Part shown: positions 20,653 through 29,209 of the stretch, piece by piece
Position numbering within the stretch: the first letter of the stretch is position 1
Layout: every line of letters begins with the position of its first letter
The notes under the pieces: model-generated
Told to the model about the DNA's origin: nothing
Database searches by the model: none
What the model saw: the letters and a program-made list of their open reading frames with translations, nothing else
Translations under genes and position numbers: made by a program
Source: Rubrivivax sp.
Lineage (GTDB): Bacteria; Pseudomonadota; Gammaproteobacteria; Burkholderiales; Burkholderiaceae_C
NCBI GenBank assembly: GCA_027491255.1
Contig: JAIXWM010000057.1
Coordinates: forward strand, 1-64,000
DNA: 64,000 nucleotides
Direction: 5' to 3'

Positions 20653-22272
20653 CTAGCGCCGCATCGCGCGCGACAGCAGCAGCACCGGCAGCAGCCCGAC
20701 GGCGACGATGGCCAGCGAAGGCAGCGCCGCCTCGGCCAGGCGCTCGTCGCGCGCGAGGTTGTAGGCCACGACGGCGAGCGTGTCGCTGCCGAAGGGGCGC
20801 AGCACCAGCGTCGCGGGCAACTCCTTCATCACGTCGACGAAGACGAGCAGCCCTGCCGCCAGGACCGGGCGGCGCAGCAGTGGCAGGTGCAGGCGCGCGA
20901 GCACACGCCAGCGACTGGCCCCGAGCGTGCGCGCCGTCTCGTCCACCGAGATCGGCACGCGGGCATAGCCGGCGTCCACCGACTGCATCGCCACCGCAGT
21001 GAAGCGCACCAGGTAGGCATACATGACCCCCAGCAAGGTGCCGGTGAACAGCGGCGCGACGGTGCTGTCGGGCCAGCGCTGCTGCAACCAGCCCAGGGGC
21101 AGCAGGATGCCGATGGCGACCACCGCGCCCGGGACGGCGTAGCCCAGCGACAGCAGGCGCGCACCGACCTGCAGCACCGGTCCGGCGCGCAGGCGCAATG
21201 CGAAGCCCAGGACCAGCGCCGTGGCGCAAGCCGCCAGCGCCGCGAGGCCTGCCAGGCGGAACGTCGCCCACGCCCAGCCGGCGAACCGTTCCAGCGGCAG
21301 GCCGACTTCGCCGTACAGCATCTCGCGCCACAGCATCGCCAGCAGCCAGCCGACCGGCAGGAAGAAACCCAGCAGCACCGGTGCCGTGCAAAGCAGCACC
21401 GCAGCCACGGCCCGGCCACCCCCCAGCGAGACCGGCTGCGCCTCGCTCGCCTGCACCGAACCGCCGCGGCTGGCGGCGAAGCGCAGACGCGCCTGCGCGC
21501 GCCGCTCCAGCAGCAGCAGCACGGCCACGACGGCCAGCAGCAACGCAGCCAGTTGCGCGGCCGCCGTCGGGTCGTTCATCGACAGCCAGGCGCGGTAGAT
21601 GCCGGTCGTGAAGGTGGCCAGTCCGAAGTAGGCGCCGACGCCGTAGTCGGCCAGGGTCTCCATCAGTGCCAGCGCCACACCCGCCACGACCGCCGGGCGG
21701 GCCAGCGGCAGCGCCACCTCGAACAGGCGTCGCCGCAGTCCGGCGCCGAGCAGACGCGCCGCCTCCATCATCTGCACCGCGCGCTCGCTCAGCGCGGCGC
21801 GGGTCAACAGGTAGACATAGGGGTAGAGGCAAAGCACGAACAGCGGGATCGCGCCGCCCAGGCTGCGCACGTCGGGCCAGAGGGAGCCGCGCCAGCCGAA
21901 GGCCTCGCGCAGAGCCGTCTGTGCCAGCCCCGAAGGCTGCAGCGCGTCGGTCGCGGCGTAGGCCAGCACATAGGCCGGCATGGCCATCGGCAGCAGCAGG
22001 GCCCACTCGAAGAAGCCGCGTCCGGGAAACCTGAACAGCGTCACCGCCACGGCCGTGGCCACGCCGAGCGCGGCCGTCCCGAGCGCCACGCCAAGGGCGA
22101 GCAGCAGCGACTGCAGCGCGTAGCCTGCCAGCACGGTCTCGAACTGGTGCTGCAGCACCGCCAGGGCCGCCGCGTCGAAGGCCAGCCACGCGGCCAGCAC
22201 GCTGACCACCGGCAGCGCCAGCAAGAAGCACCAGGCGATCAAGATCGCGCGCACGATCAAATGAGAATGCAT
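20653..22272 (-). CDS. fbpB: ABC transporter permease, Fe(III)-type (FbpB/SfuB family)
   Basis: 539 residues with about twelve membrane segments in two homologous halves, each with the binding-protein-dependent permease EAA-like loop (EAARLLGAGLRRRLFEVALPLARPAVVAG and DETARTLGASRWRVLARLHLPLLRRPVLAAG). Fused double permeases of this kind belong to ferric-iron (FbpB) and related uptake systems. A Fur-like palindrome overlaps its ATG, which supports iron. The matching ATPase lies divergently 22 bases away; no periplasmic receptor gene is in the window. Substrate iron is likely but not proven; thiamine or phosphonate systems have similar permeases. Confidence 0.85.
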   Translation of the reverse strand: MHSHLIVRAILIAWCFLLALPVVSVLAAWLAFDAAALAVLQHQFETVLAGYALQSLLLALGVALGTAALGVATAVAVTLFRFPGRGFFEWALLLPMAMPAYVLAYAATDALQPSGLAQTALREAFGWRGSLWPDVRSLGGAIPLFVLCLYPYVYLLTRAALSERAVQMMEAARLLGAGLRRRLFEVALPLARPAVVAGVALALMETLADYGVGAYFGLATFTTGIYRAWLSMNDPTAAAQLAALLLAVVAVLLLLERRAQARLRFAASRGGSVQASEAQPVSLGGGRAVAAVLLCTAPVLLGFFLPVGWLLAMLWREMLYGEVGLPLERFAGWAWATFRLAGLAALAACATALVLGFALRLRAGPVLQVGARLLSLGYAVPGAVVAIGILLPLGWLQQRWPDSTVAPLFTGTLLGVMYAYLVRFTAVAMQSVDAGYARVPISVDETARTLGASRWRVLARLHLPLLRRPVLAAGLLVFVDVMKELPATLVLRPFGSDTLAVVAYNLARDERLAEAALPSLAIVAVGLLPVLLLSRAMRR

Positions 22273-22280
22273 TTCATTTG
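22258..22280. promoter_or_regulatory. Fur-box-like palindrome
   Basis: Arms CAAATGA (22258-22264) and TCATTTG (22274-22280) flank the self-complementary AATGCATT, with one extra G. The A/T-rich block stands out sharply in GC-rich DNA and resembles Fur operators built from GATAAT-like repeats. It covers the permease ATG and ends 14 bases before the ATPase ATG, so one bound repressor could block both genes. Confidence 0.6.
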
Positions 22281-22294
22281 GATATCATAGGCGG

Positions 22295-23377
22295 ATGTCA
22301 CTCTCGGTTGATGGCGCCACCGTCCGCTACCCCCGCAGCAGCGCCGAGCGGGCTGCGGTGGACGGCGTCACGTTCACGCTGGCAGCCGGCCAGATCGGCG
22401 TGCTGATCGGGCCCTCGGGCTGCGGCAAGACTTCGCTGCTGCGCGCCGTGGCCGGCCTCGAGCCGCTGGCCGCCGGCCGGCTGGTCATGGGCGGGCGTGT
22501 CCTGTCGGACCCTGCCGCCGGCGTTCACGTGGCTGCGGAGGAGCGCCGCATCGGCATGGTCTTCCAGGACTACGCGCTGTTCCCTCATCTCAGCGTCACC
22601 GACAACGTCGCTTTCGGTGTTCACCACCTGGCCCGGTCCGAGCGCCAGGCCCGGGTGCGGCAGATGCTGGACCTGGTCGGGCTCGGACACACCGCACAGC
22701 GGCTGCCGCACCAGCTCTCGGGCGGGCAGCAGCAGCGCATCGCACTGGCGCGCGCGCTCGCGCCCCAGCCCGAGTTGCTGCTGCTCGACGAGCCCTTCTC
22801 CAGCCTGGACGTCGACCTGCGCGAGCGCCTGGCGCAGGACGTGCGCCAGATCCTCAAGAAGCATGGCACCACCGCACTCGTGGTGACGCACGACCAGCTC
22901 GAGGCCTTCGCGCTCGGTGACGTGATCGGGGTCATGGACCGCGGCCGTCTGGAGCAGTGGGACGACGCCTACTCGCTGTATCACCGGCCGGCCAGCCGCT
23001 TCGTGGCCCAGTTCATCGGCCACGGGGTGTTCGCGCCGGCGCAGATCGTGGCCTGCGCCCACGGGCCCTGCGTGCACACGCCCGTGGGAGAGCTCGACGA
23101 CCCGCACGGCTGCCCGGTGCCCAGCGCCTACCCGCAGGGCCATTGCGATGTGCTGCTGCGCGCCGACGACATCGTGCACGACGACAGCTCGCCCGTGAAG
23201 GCGCGCATCGAACGCAAGGCTTTCCGCGGCTCGGAGTTCCTCTACACGCTGCGCCTGGAAAGCGGCGAGCAGGTGATGGCGCACGTGCCCTCCCACCACG
23301 ACCACCACGTGGGCGAGTGGATAGGCATCCGAGCCCAGGTCGATCACGTCGTGACCTTCGACCGCGTGCCGGCCTGA
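22295..23377 (+). CDS. fbpC: ABC transporter ATP-binding protein, Fe(III)-type
   Basis: 360 residues. Walker A is IGPSGCGKTSLL, the Q-loop region FQDYALFPHLSV, the signature LSGGQQQRIALARAL, Walker B LLLLDEPFSSLD, and the switch His is in VVTHDQLEAF. A C-terminal regulatory region of about 120 residues (TOBE-like; VKARIERKAFRGSEFLYTLRLESGEQVMAHVPSHH) matches FbpC/PotA-type ATPases. It powers the permease on the opposite strand. With only 22 bases between the two start codons, the promoters must overlap the neighbouring coding ends or give very short leaders. Confidence 0.87.
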   Translation: MSLSVDGATVRYPRSSAERAAVDGVTFTLAAGQIGVLIGPSGCGKTSLLRAVAGLEPLAAGRLVMGGRVLSDPAAGVHVAAEERRIGMVFQDYALFPHLSVTDNVAFGVHHLARSERQARVRQMLDLVGLGHTAQRLPHQLSGGQQQRIALARALAPQPELLLLDEPFSSLDVDLRERLAQDVRQILKKHGTTALVVTHDQLEAFALGDVIGVMDRGRLEQWDDAYSLYHRPASRFVAQFIGHGVFAPAQIVACAHGPCVHTPVGELDDPHGCPVPSAYPQGHCDVLLRADDIVHDDSSPVKARIERKAFRGSEFLYTLRLESGEQVMAHVPSHHDHHVGEWIGIRAQVDHVVTFDRVPA

Positions 23378-23435
23378 ATTCCGCACAAGCGCACGGAACG
23401 ATTCACGCGGGCGTGCCTCCAACAGGCCCGGGTCT

Positions 23436-23441
23436 TATACT
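23436..23441 (+). promoter_or_regulatory. candidate -10 box of ctpA
   Basis: TATACT is a near-consensus sigma-70 -10 hexamer about 73 bases before the ctpA ATG, in the 136-base gap after fbpC. No convincing -35 is visible at 16-18 bases, so this is tentative. Confidence 0.35.
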
Positions 23442-23513
23442 GATTTCGAAGCTTCTCCGTCCATCAACAGGCGGGAAAGTCGTGTCCTCTCGCAGCGAAT
23501 TCGCAGGACGGTT

Positions 23514-24956
23514 ATGGGTTCCAAACTCAAAGTGGCTGGTTTCATCGCGATCGGCGCCTTGGCCGGAGCGTTGGCAACGCTGCAGGTGCAGGCCGTAGCG
23601 CAGCGCTCGCTCGCGCCGCTGCCCATCGAGGAACTGCAGCAACTCGCCGCAGTCTTCGGCATCGTCAAGAGCGACTACGTCGAGCCGGTCGACGAAAAGA
23701 AGCTGATCTCCGACGCGATCGGCGGCATGGTCTCGGGGCTCGATCCCCACTCCCAGTACTTCGACAAGAAGGCCTTCAAGGAATTCCGCGAGGGCACCAC
23801 GGGCCGCTTCGTCGGGGTGGGCATCGAGATCGGCATGGAGGAAGGCCTGGTCAAGGTGGTCTCGCCGATCGAGGGCTCGCCCGCGTTCCGAGCCGGCATC
23901 AAGTCGGGCGACCTGATCACCCGCATCGACGAGACCGCCGTCAAGGGCCTGTCGATGGACCAGGCGGTCAAGCGCATGCGCGGAGAGCCCAACACCAAGG
24001 TCGTGCTGACGATCTTCCGCAAGGCCGAGAACCGCACGTTCCCGCTGACGATCATCCGCGAGGAAATACGCGTCCAGAGCGTGCGCGCGAAGCTCGTCGA
24101 GCCCGGATACGGCTGGGTGCGCATCAGCCAGTTCCAGGACCGCACGGTCGAGGACTTCGTGCGCAGGGTCGAGGAGCTGTACAAGGCCGAGCCGCAGATG
24201 AAGGGTCTGGTGCTGGACCTGCGCAACGACCCCGGTGGTCTGCTCGACGGCGCGGTGGCCATCAGCGCCGCCTTCCTGCCGGAGAACGTCACCGTGGTGT
24301 CGACCAACGGCCAGCTCGCGGACTCCCGGGCCGTGTTCAAGGCCGCGCCGGAGTTCTACGCGCGCCGCGGCGGCGGCGACCCGCTGCGGCGGCTGCCTGC
24401 CGCGCTGAAGAGCGTGCCCCTGGTGGTGCTGGTCAACGAGGGCTCCGCCTCGGCGAGCGAGATCGTCGCCGGCGCGCTGCAAGACCACAAGCGGGCCACG
24501 ATCATGGGCTCGCAGACCTTCGGCAAGGGCTCGGTGCAGACCGTGCGCCAGCTCAGCGCCGACACGGCCCTGAAGATCACCACGGCCCGCTACTACACCC
24601 CCAGCGGCCGCTCGATCCAGGCCAAGGGCATCATCCCGGACGTCTGGCTCGACGAGACGGCCGAGGGCAATGTGTTTTCGGCGCTGCGCACGCGTGAGGC
24701 GGATCTGGAAAAGCACCTGTCCGACGGCAAAGCAGACAAGGACAGCCGCGATGCAAGCCGTGACAAGGCGCGCGCCGAAGAGCGCAAGAAGGCCGAGGAG
24801 CAGCTGGCCCGGCAGCGCGAGGCCTTGAAGCCGCTGCCCGAGTTCGGCAGCGCCGAGGATTTCCCGCTGCAGCAGGCGCTGAACCAGCTGCGCGGCAAGC
24901 CCGTGATCTCGAGCAAGACCGCCAGCGAGCGCAAGGCCGACACTGGGACCCGTTGA
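23514..24956 (+). CDS. ctpA: S41 family carboxy-terminal processing protease
   Basis: 480 residues. A signal/anchor segment (about 5-28) leads to a PDZ domain (about 95-170; GRFVGVGIEIGMEEGLVKVVSPIEGSPAFRAGIKSGD) and the S41 catalytic core, with Ser in VNEGSASASEIVAGALQDHKRA and Lys in SQTFGKGSVQT, the Ser-Lys dyad. It should cleave periplasmic proteins from the C-terminus. A Lys/Glu-rich coiled stretch (about 400-450) lies near the end. The ATG follows GCAGGACGG. Murein-related envC, its common upstream partner in relatives, is not present. A strong terminator follows. Confidence 0.92.
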   Translation: MGSKLKVAGFIAIGALAGALATLQVQAVAQRSLAPLPIEELQQLAAVFGIVKSDYVEPVDEKKLISDAIGGMVSGLDPHSQYFDKKAFKEFREGTTGRFVGVGIEIGMEEGLVKVVSPIEGSPAFRAGIKSGDLITRIDETAVKGLSMDQAVKRMRGEPNTKVVLTIFRKAENRTFPLTIIREEIRVQSVRAKLVEPGYGWVRISQFQDRTVEDFVRRVEELYKAEPQMKGLVLDLRNDPGGLLDGAVAISAAFLPENVTVVSTNGQLADSRAVFKAAPEFYARRGGGDPLRRLPAALKSVPLVVLVNEGSASASEIVAGALQDHKRATIMGSQTFGKGSVQTVRQLSADTALKITTARYYTPSGRSIQAKGIIPDVWLDETAEGNVFSALRTREADLEKHLSDGKADKDSRDASRDKARAEERKKAEEQLARQREALKPLPEFGSAEDFPLQQALNQLRGKPVISSKTASERKADTGTR

Positions 24957-24975
24957 AACCTGGCACTTCTGGCGC

Positions 24976-25007
24976 CAAGAGGGACCTGGAGTCCCTCTTG
25001 CTTTTTC
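24976..25007 (+). terminator. Rho-independent terminator of ctpA
   Basis: A perfect 10-bp stem (CAAGAGGGAC pairing with GTCCCTCTTG) closes a 5-base loop and is followed by CTTTTTC. It lies 20 bases after the ctpA stop and about 32 bases before the arginase start. Confidence 0.93.
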
Positions 25008-25038
25008 GGCGAACCGAAACACCGTTCGCACCCGTCCC

Positions 25039-25980
25039 ATGCCAAGCGTCGCGCTCAGTCTGATCGGCGCCCCCACCGACATCGGTGCGGGCTCGATCGG
25101 CTCGCGTCTGGGCCCGGACGCGCTGCGTATCGCCGGTCTGGCGCAGGCGCTCGAGCGCCGCAGCGACCGCGTGGCCGAGGTTGCTGACCGTGGCAACCTG
25201 AGCGGTCCGCCGAACCCGCAGACCACCGCCACCGCAGGCCACCGGCATCTGGACGAGGTCGCCGCCTGGTGTCGGGCCGTGCACGAGGCCGTCGCCGCCG
25301 AGCTCGCGCTCGCCCGCCTGCCCGTGCTGATGGGCGGCGACCACAGCCTGGCCATCGGCTCGGTCAGCGCGGTCGCCCGCCACTGCAGGGACCGGGGGCT
25401 GGCGCTGCGGGTGCTCTGGCTCGACGCTCACGCAGACTTCAACACCGCCCACACCACGCCCAGCGGTCACCTGCACGGCATGCCCGTGGCCGTGTTGTGC
25501 GGACAGGGCCCGGCCGCGCTGACGGCGCTGGCCGGGCCCGGGCCGGCCTTGCGCCCCGCGGAGCTGCGGCAGGTGGGCATCCGCAGCGTGGACGAGGGCG
25601 AGCGGCGGCTGGTGCATGCCGCCGGGCTCGACGTCTACGACATGCGCCACATCGACGAGCACGGCATGCGCGCGACCATGGAGCAGGCGTTGGCCGGCAT
25701 GGACGAGCGCACGCACCTGCATCTGAGCCTGGACGTCGACTTCCTCGACCCGGGCATTGCCCCGGCCGTGGCCACCGCCGTGCCGGGCGGGCCGACCTGG
25801 CGCGAAGCGCAGCTGTGCATGGAGATGATCGCAGACACGGGCCGCCTGGGCAGCCTGGACCTGGTCGAACTGAACCCGGCGCTGGACGTGCGCAACCAGA
25901 CCGCGCACCTGGTCGTCGACCTGGTGGAGAGCCTGTTCGGCAAGAGCACGCTGATGCGTCCGCGCCCGCGGCTGCCCTGA
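25039..25980 (+). CDS. rocF: arginase
   Basis: 313 residues of the ureohydrolase fold. The binuclear manganese ligands are visible as GGDHS, DAHADFN and SLDVDFLDP, and the arginase-type N-terminus SLIGAPTDIGAGSIGSRLGPDALR is clear. It hydrolyses arginine to ornithine and urea. Agmatinase or formiminoglutamase are related alternatives, but the N-terminal motif favours arginase. It starts right after the ctpA terminator, so it must have its own promoter; none is obvious. A GC-rich hairpin follows its stop. Confidence 0.9.
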   Translation: MPSVALSLIGAPTDIGAGSIGSRLGPDALRIAGLAQALERRSDRVAEVADRGNLSGPPNPQTTATAGHRHLDEVAAWCRAVHEAVAAELALARLPVLMGGDHSLAIGSVSAVARHCRDRGLALRVLWLDAHADFNTAHTTPSGHLHGMPVAVLCGQGPAALTALAGPGPALRPAELRQVGIRSVDEGERRLVHAAGLDVYDMRHIDEHGMRATMEQALAGMDERTHLHLSLDVDFLDPGIAPAVATAVPGGPTWREAQLCMEMIADTGRLGSLDLVELNPALDVRNQTAHLVVDLVESLFGKSTLMRPRPRLP

Positions 25981-26003
25981 GCGGCGGAGAGTCTTTCCGC
26001 CGC
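25981..26003 (+). terminator. hairpin after arginase
   Basis: Eight-base arms (GCGGCGGA at 25981-25988, TCCGCCGC at 25996-26003) begin immediately after the stop codon. The loop and flank (GAGAGTCTTTCC) match the ends of the palindromic repeat family found at 48.5 kb. No clear T-run follows, though CCCTCTTG does. Confidence 0.5.
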
Positions 26004-26010
26004 CCTCTTG

Positions 26011-26139
26011 TCAGGCGCGCCCGCGCGCCCTGCCCTCCTCGCGCAGCCGCTGCAGCGCCGCCGCCAGCACCGCATCCCCGCTGAACCCGGGCGCAAGCAC
26101 GACACAGGCTTTGACGACCGCCCCGCGCTCGGCGTCCGG
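26011..26139 (-). pseudogene. remnant of an acyl-CoA synthetase C-terminal domain
   Basis: The minus strand reads PDAERGAVVKACVVLAPG and about 24 further residues to a stop. It strongly resembles the region after the hinge of AMP-binding acyl-CoA ligases (PD..RGQ.VKAFVVL.PG). The rest of the enzyme is missing on both sides: upstream sequence is not recognisable and the lysine-containing end is gone. This fills the 307-base gap between arginase and the kinase, where I see nothing else. The identification is by eye only. Confidence 0.5.
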
Positions 26140-26287
26140 TTTGGCGCCACAGGGGCGCCGGCCGCTGCCGGGGGCCCGAGCAGTCAGTTCTCGACGCCAC
26201 GCGGGCCGCTGCGACAGCGACTGCAGGCATGGTGCGCATCTCCCGCGCACACCCGCGGGCCGGGCCTCGCGCAGCCTTCGGATGTGG

Positions 26288-27223
26288 TCAAAGCTCGTGC
26301 CGCCACGGCGGCTCGCAGCCGGCACGCTGCAGGTCGTGGGCCGCGCAGCGGCTGCCGAAGGCCAGGGCAGCGGCCACATCGGCGGCCGCCGGCGGGCTCT
26401 CGGCGCCGGGGGTGAGGCAGCCGCGCTCGTCCAGCGCCGCAAGGAAGCCGGCGTAGAAGCAGTCTCCGGCGCCGACCGTGTCGACCACGCTCACCCGGGG
26501 CGCGGGCTGGAAGCACTCACCCTCTCGCGTCAGACACCACGCGCCGTCCTGGCCCAGCGTCAGCACGACCATCTGCGTCACTGTACCGAGCAGCCCGCGC
26601 GCGGCCTGCAAGGCGTCGCCCTCGTGCCCGAGGGCGCGCAAGTCCTCGTCACTGACCTTGACCACCCGGGCCAGGCCGAGCGTCTGCCCGACCAGCGCTG
26701 CGTAGGCCGCTCGGTCGGACGCCACCATCGGGCGCATGTTCGCGTCGATGCTGGTGCATATCGAACGGGACTGCAGCGAGGCGAGCAGGTCACGCCAGGC
26801 CATCCCGTCGGGCGGCATCAGCGCCAGCGAGCCCACATGGAACACCGAAGCTCCTTGAAGCCCTTCGCGCAGTACATCGGCGGGCGCCAGTTCACGGTCG
26901 GCCACGCCCTCCCGGTAGAAGGCGTAGTCGGGCTGCCCGGCCGCGTCGACCTTGACGACGGCCAGGCTCGTCGGCCGGGCGCCGCGCCCGCCGGTGCGAA
27001 GCACCTGACTGTCGTCCAGCGCCGCGGCGAGCTGGCGGCCCCAGCCGTCCTGTGACAAAGGGCTGCGGTAGCGCACGGTGCAGCCCAGCCGGCCCAAGGC
27101 CCGCGCAAGGTTCCACGGCGAGCCACCCAGCCTCGGGTCGAGCAGGCCGTCGGGGCGCTGGATGAGGTCGACCAGGGCCTCGCCACAGACCACGAAGCAG
27201 CCGCGCGCAGCCACGGTGGTCAA
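26288..27223 (-). CDS. PfkB-family sugar kinase (fructokinase-like)
   Basis: 311 residues from the preferred start. Both PfkB signatures are present: GGSPWNLARALGRLG near the N-terminus and DTVGAGDCFYAGFLAAL with the catalytic Asp near the C-terminus. It should phosphorylate a sugar with ATP; fructose is the usual guess but cannot be shown. The start taken is TTG at 27223, whose TTGA overlaps the upstream GNAT stop. Alternatives are an ATG at 27283 inside the GNAT gene, or a GTG at 27214. The overlap implies a two-gene operon. Confidence 0.85.
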   Translation of the reverse strand: MTTVAARGCFVVCGEALVDLIQRPDGLLDPRLGGSPWNLARALGRLGCTVRYRSPLSQDGWGRQLAAALDDSQVLRTGGRGARPTSLAVVKVDAAGQPDYAFYREGVADRELAPADVLREGLQGASVFHVGSLALMPPDGMAWRDLLASLQSRSICTSIDANMRPMVASDRAAYAALVGQTLGLARVVKVSDEDLRALGHEGDALQAARGLLGTVTQMVVLTLGQDGAWCLTREGECFQPAPRVSVVDTVGAGDCFYAGFLAALDERGCLTPGAESPPAAADVAAALAFGSRCAAHDLQRAGCEPPWRHEL

Positions 27224-27723
27224 GACGGCCGCCTCGAACCGAACTTCGCCAGGGCCTCGCCCGTGACGCGGCAGATCCGCCATTCAGGCATCACGGTGGC
27301 GCCCATCTTCTCGTAGAGGGCGATGGCGTTGGCATTCCAGTCGAGCACGCTCCACTCGAAGCGGCCGCAGCCGCGCTCGACGGCCAGAGCCCCCAGGTGC
27401 TCCAGCAGGGCCCTGCCCATGCCGCGGCCCCGGTGGGCCGGCTGGACGTACAAGTCCTCCAGGTACAGACCCGGACGACCGAGGAAGGTGGAGAAGTTCG
27501 TGAAGAACAGCGCGAACCCGACCACCTGCGCGTCCACCTCGGCCACGACGGCCTCGGCGACCGGACGCAGGCCGAACAGGTGCGGCTCGAGCGTTTCCGG
27601 ACGGACCGTCACCAGATGACTCAGGTTCTCGAATTCCGCCAGCTCGCCGATGAGTCCGACGATGGCGGGAAGGTCGGTGCGGGCGGCGGGCCGCAGCACG
27701 TAGGGAGGCTCGAAATCACGCAT
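27220..27723 (-). CDS. GNAT family N-acetyltransferase
   Basis: 167 residues. The acetyl-CoA-binding motif is QPAHRGRGMGRALLEHLGALA, preceded by LYLEDLYV and followed by WNANAIALYEKMGATVMPEWRICRVTG, which resembles diamine (spermidine/spermine-type) acetyltransferases. The acceptor is not known; a polyamine is a reasonable guess. It is the first gene of a pair with the kinase and diverges from the HD-GYP gene with 109 bases between. Confidence 0.85.
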   Translation of the reverse strand: MRDFEPPYVLRPAARTDLPAIVGLIGELAEFENLSHLVTVRPETLEPHLFGLRPVAEAVVAEVDAQVVGFALFFTNFSTFLGRPGLYLEDLYVQPAHRGRGMGRALLEHLGALAVERGCGRFEWSVLDWNANAIALYEKMGATVMPEWRICRVTGEALAKFGSRRPS

Positions 27724-27832
27724 GCGGCATTCTGGACCATGCCGGCGCGGGCTCGGCAGGGCTCAAGTCCGCTGCGCAGCGGCCGATACCCGAAACATCC
27801 GCCATGCCCCTCACCTCACGCCCCCTGTCATC

Positions 27833-28954
27833 ATGCAGTTCGCACCACTGTCCACGGTGAAGCACCGCGTCGCGGTGGGCGTCCCGCTGCCGTTCAATGT
27901 CTACAACAGCAACCGCTCGCTGTTGCTGGCGCGGGGCAAGTGCATCGAAAGCGACGAACAGTTCGAGGCCCTGCTGGACCGCGGCGTGCTGATCAACCTG
28001 GACGATCTCGCAGACCCGGCCGACATCGTCCGCCGGGCGCCGGCCTCCATGCTGCCGACGATCTGGGAAGAGCAGCGCAAGCAGATGCTGGAGGCGATGC
28101 GCGACTCCTCGCCCGTCACGTTCCGCACCCGGCTGGAGGCCGCCACGCAGCCGCTGGAAGTGCTGATCCAGCGCGACAAGGACCTGGCCATCTTCCAGAT
28201 GCTGCGCCAGGAGGCCAGCCCCCGGCTCGAGTACGGGGTCCACCATGCCATGCACGCCGCCGTCATCGGCCTGCTGATCGCCACGCGCCTGAACTGGACC
28301 ATCAGCGACTGCAACCTCGTGATCAAGACGGCGTTGACGATGAACCTGTCGATGCTGGAGCTGCAGGGGGTGCTCGCAGGCTCGACCCTGCCGCCCACGA
28401 CCGAGCAGCGGCACCAGATCGACACCCACCCGGTGCGCAGCCGGGAGATCCTGGAGGCCAGCGACGTCGTCGACACGATGTGGCTGCGCGCGGTGGAGGA
28501 GCACCACGAGCGGCCCGACGGCAGCGGCTACCCGCGCCGCCTGCGCGACGTCTGCGAACTGGCGTCGCTGATCCGCTGCGCCGACCTCTACGCCGCTAAG
28601 CTGGGTGCGCGTGTCGGTCGCGAGCCCATACCGGCCGACCAGGCGATCCGCAAGATCTACATGGCCGATCCCGACAACGTGTTCGTCGCGGCGCTGGTCA
28701 AGGAACTCGGCCTGTACCCGCCCGGCAGCTACGTCGCGCTGGCCACGGGCGAGACGGGCATCGTGATCAAGCGCGGAGCGACGATCACCTCGCCGATCGT
28801 CGCCGCCATCACCAACCGCCAGCGGCAACCGCTGCCCCGGCCCGTGCGGCGCGACACCTCGCGGCCCGGGCTCGGAGTGGTGGCCATGCTGAACAAGGAC
28901 GACGTGCCCATCCCGCTCAAGCCGCAGTCGATCGCCGCCCTGATGGCGGCCTGA
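27833..28954 (+). CDS. HD-GYP-type protein with a degenerate HD dyad
   Basis: 373 residues. The N-terminal part (1-115) is of unknown type; residues about 125-290 align with HD-GYP cyclic-di-GMP phosphodiesterases: HHAMHAAVIGLL, THPVRSREIL, the EEHHERPDGSGYP signature (HHE near 224-226, GYP 232-234) and RCADLYAAK. The HD of the expected HDIGK motif, however, reads TMNLSML, with M170 and N171 replacing the metal-binding His-Asp. Without these, hydrolysis is doubtful; it may bind rather than cleave c-di-GMP. The start MQFAPLSTVKHRVAVG is preferred over an upstream in-frame codon with a non-conserved extension. Confidence 0.8.
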   Translation: MQFAPLSTVKHRVAVGVPLPFNVYNSNRSLLLARGKCIESDEQFEALLDRGVLINLDDLADPADIVRRAPASMLPTIWEEQRKQMLEAMRDSSPVTFRTRLEAATQPLEVLIQRDKDLAIFQMLRQEASPRLEYGVHHAMHAAVIGLLIATRLNWTISDCNLVIKTALTMNLSMLELQGVLAGSTLPPTTEQRHQIDTHPVRSREILEASDVVDTMWLRAVEEHHERPDGSGYPRRLRDVCELASLIRCADLYAAKLGARVGREPIPADQAIRKIYMADPDNVFVAALVKELGLYPPGSYVALATGETGIVIKRGATITSPIVAAITNRQRQPLPRPVRRDTSRPGLGVVAMLNKDDVPIPLKPQSIAALMAA

Positions 28955-29150
28955 GAGGCCGCAGGCCGAGCGTTCTGCGGCGCTCCCGAACAAATGCGAC
29001 AGAGCGCCCCGTACCAGGCGCAAGCCGTACGCGCAGGCGCAGCCACGGCCTGGGCCGTGGCGAGAGCTCGGGCTCGGGCGAGGTATTGCAGTGACGAGCC
29101 AGCGCATCTTGGCGTGCGCGGCAGGCAGGGGGGCAACGACTCTGCGCCTC
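28955..29150 (+). repeat. copy 1 of a palindromic intergenic repeat family
   Basis: It begins directly after the HD-GYP stop codon with AGGCCGCAGGCCGAGCGTT and continues through CCGTACCAGGCGCAAGCCGT (29009-29028) to a perfect stem GCCACGGCC/GGCCGTGGC (29042-29061), then GCGAGGTATTGCA and GACGAGCC. Each block has a counterpart in the copies at 36.7, 48.6 and 55.2 kb. The gap of 255 bases up to 29209 contains no gene. Confidence 0.65.
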
Positions 29151-29209
29151 CTTGCCCGGTACCGGGCCCGCACCGAAGCGTCGAACGGGCGTCGCCTTAC
29201 AGTCCTGGC

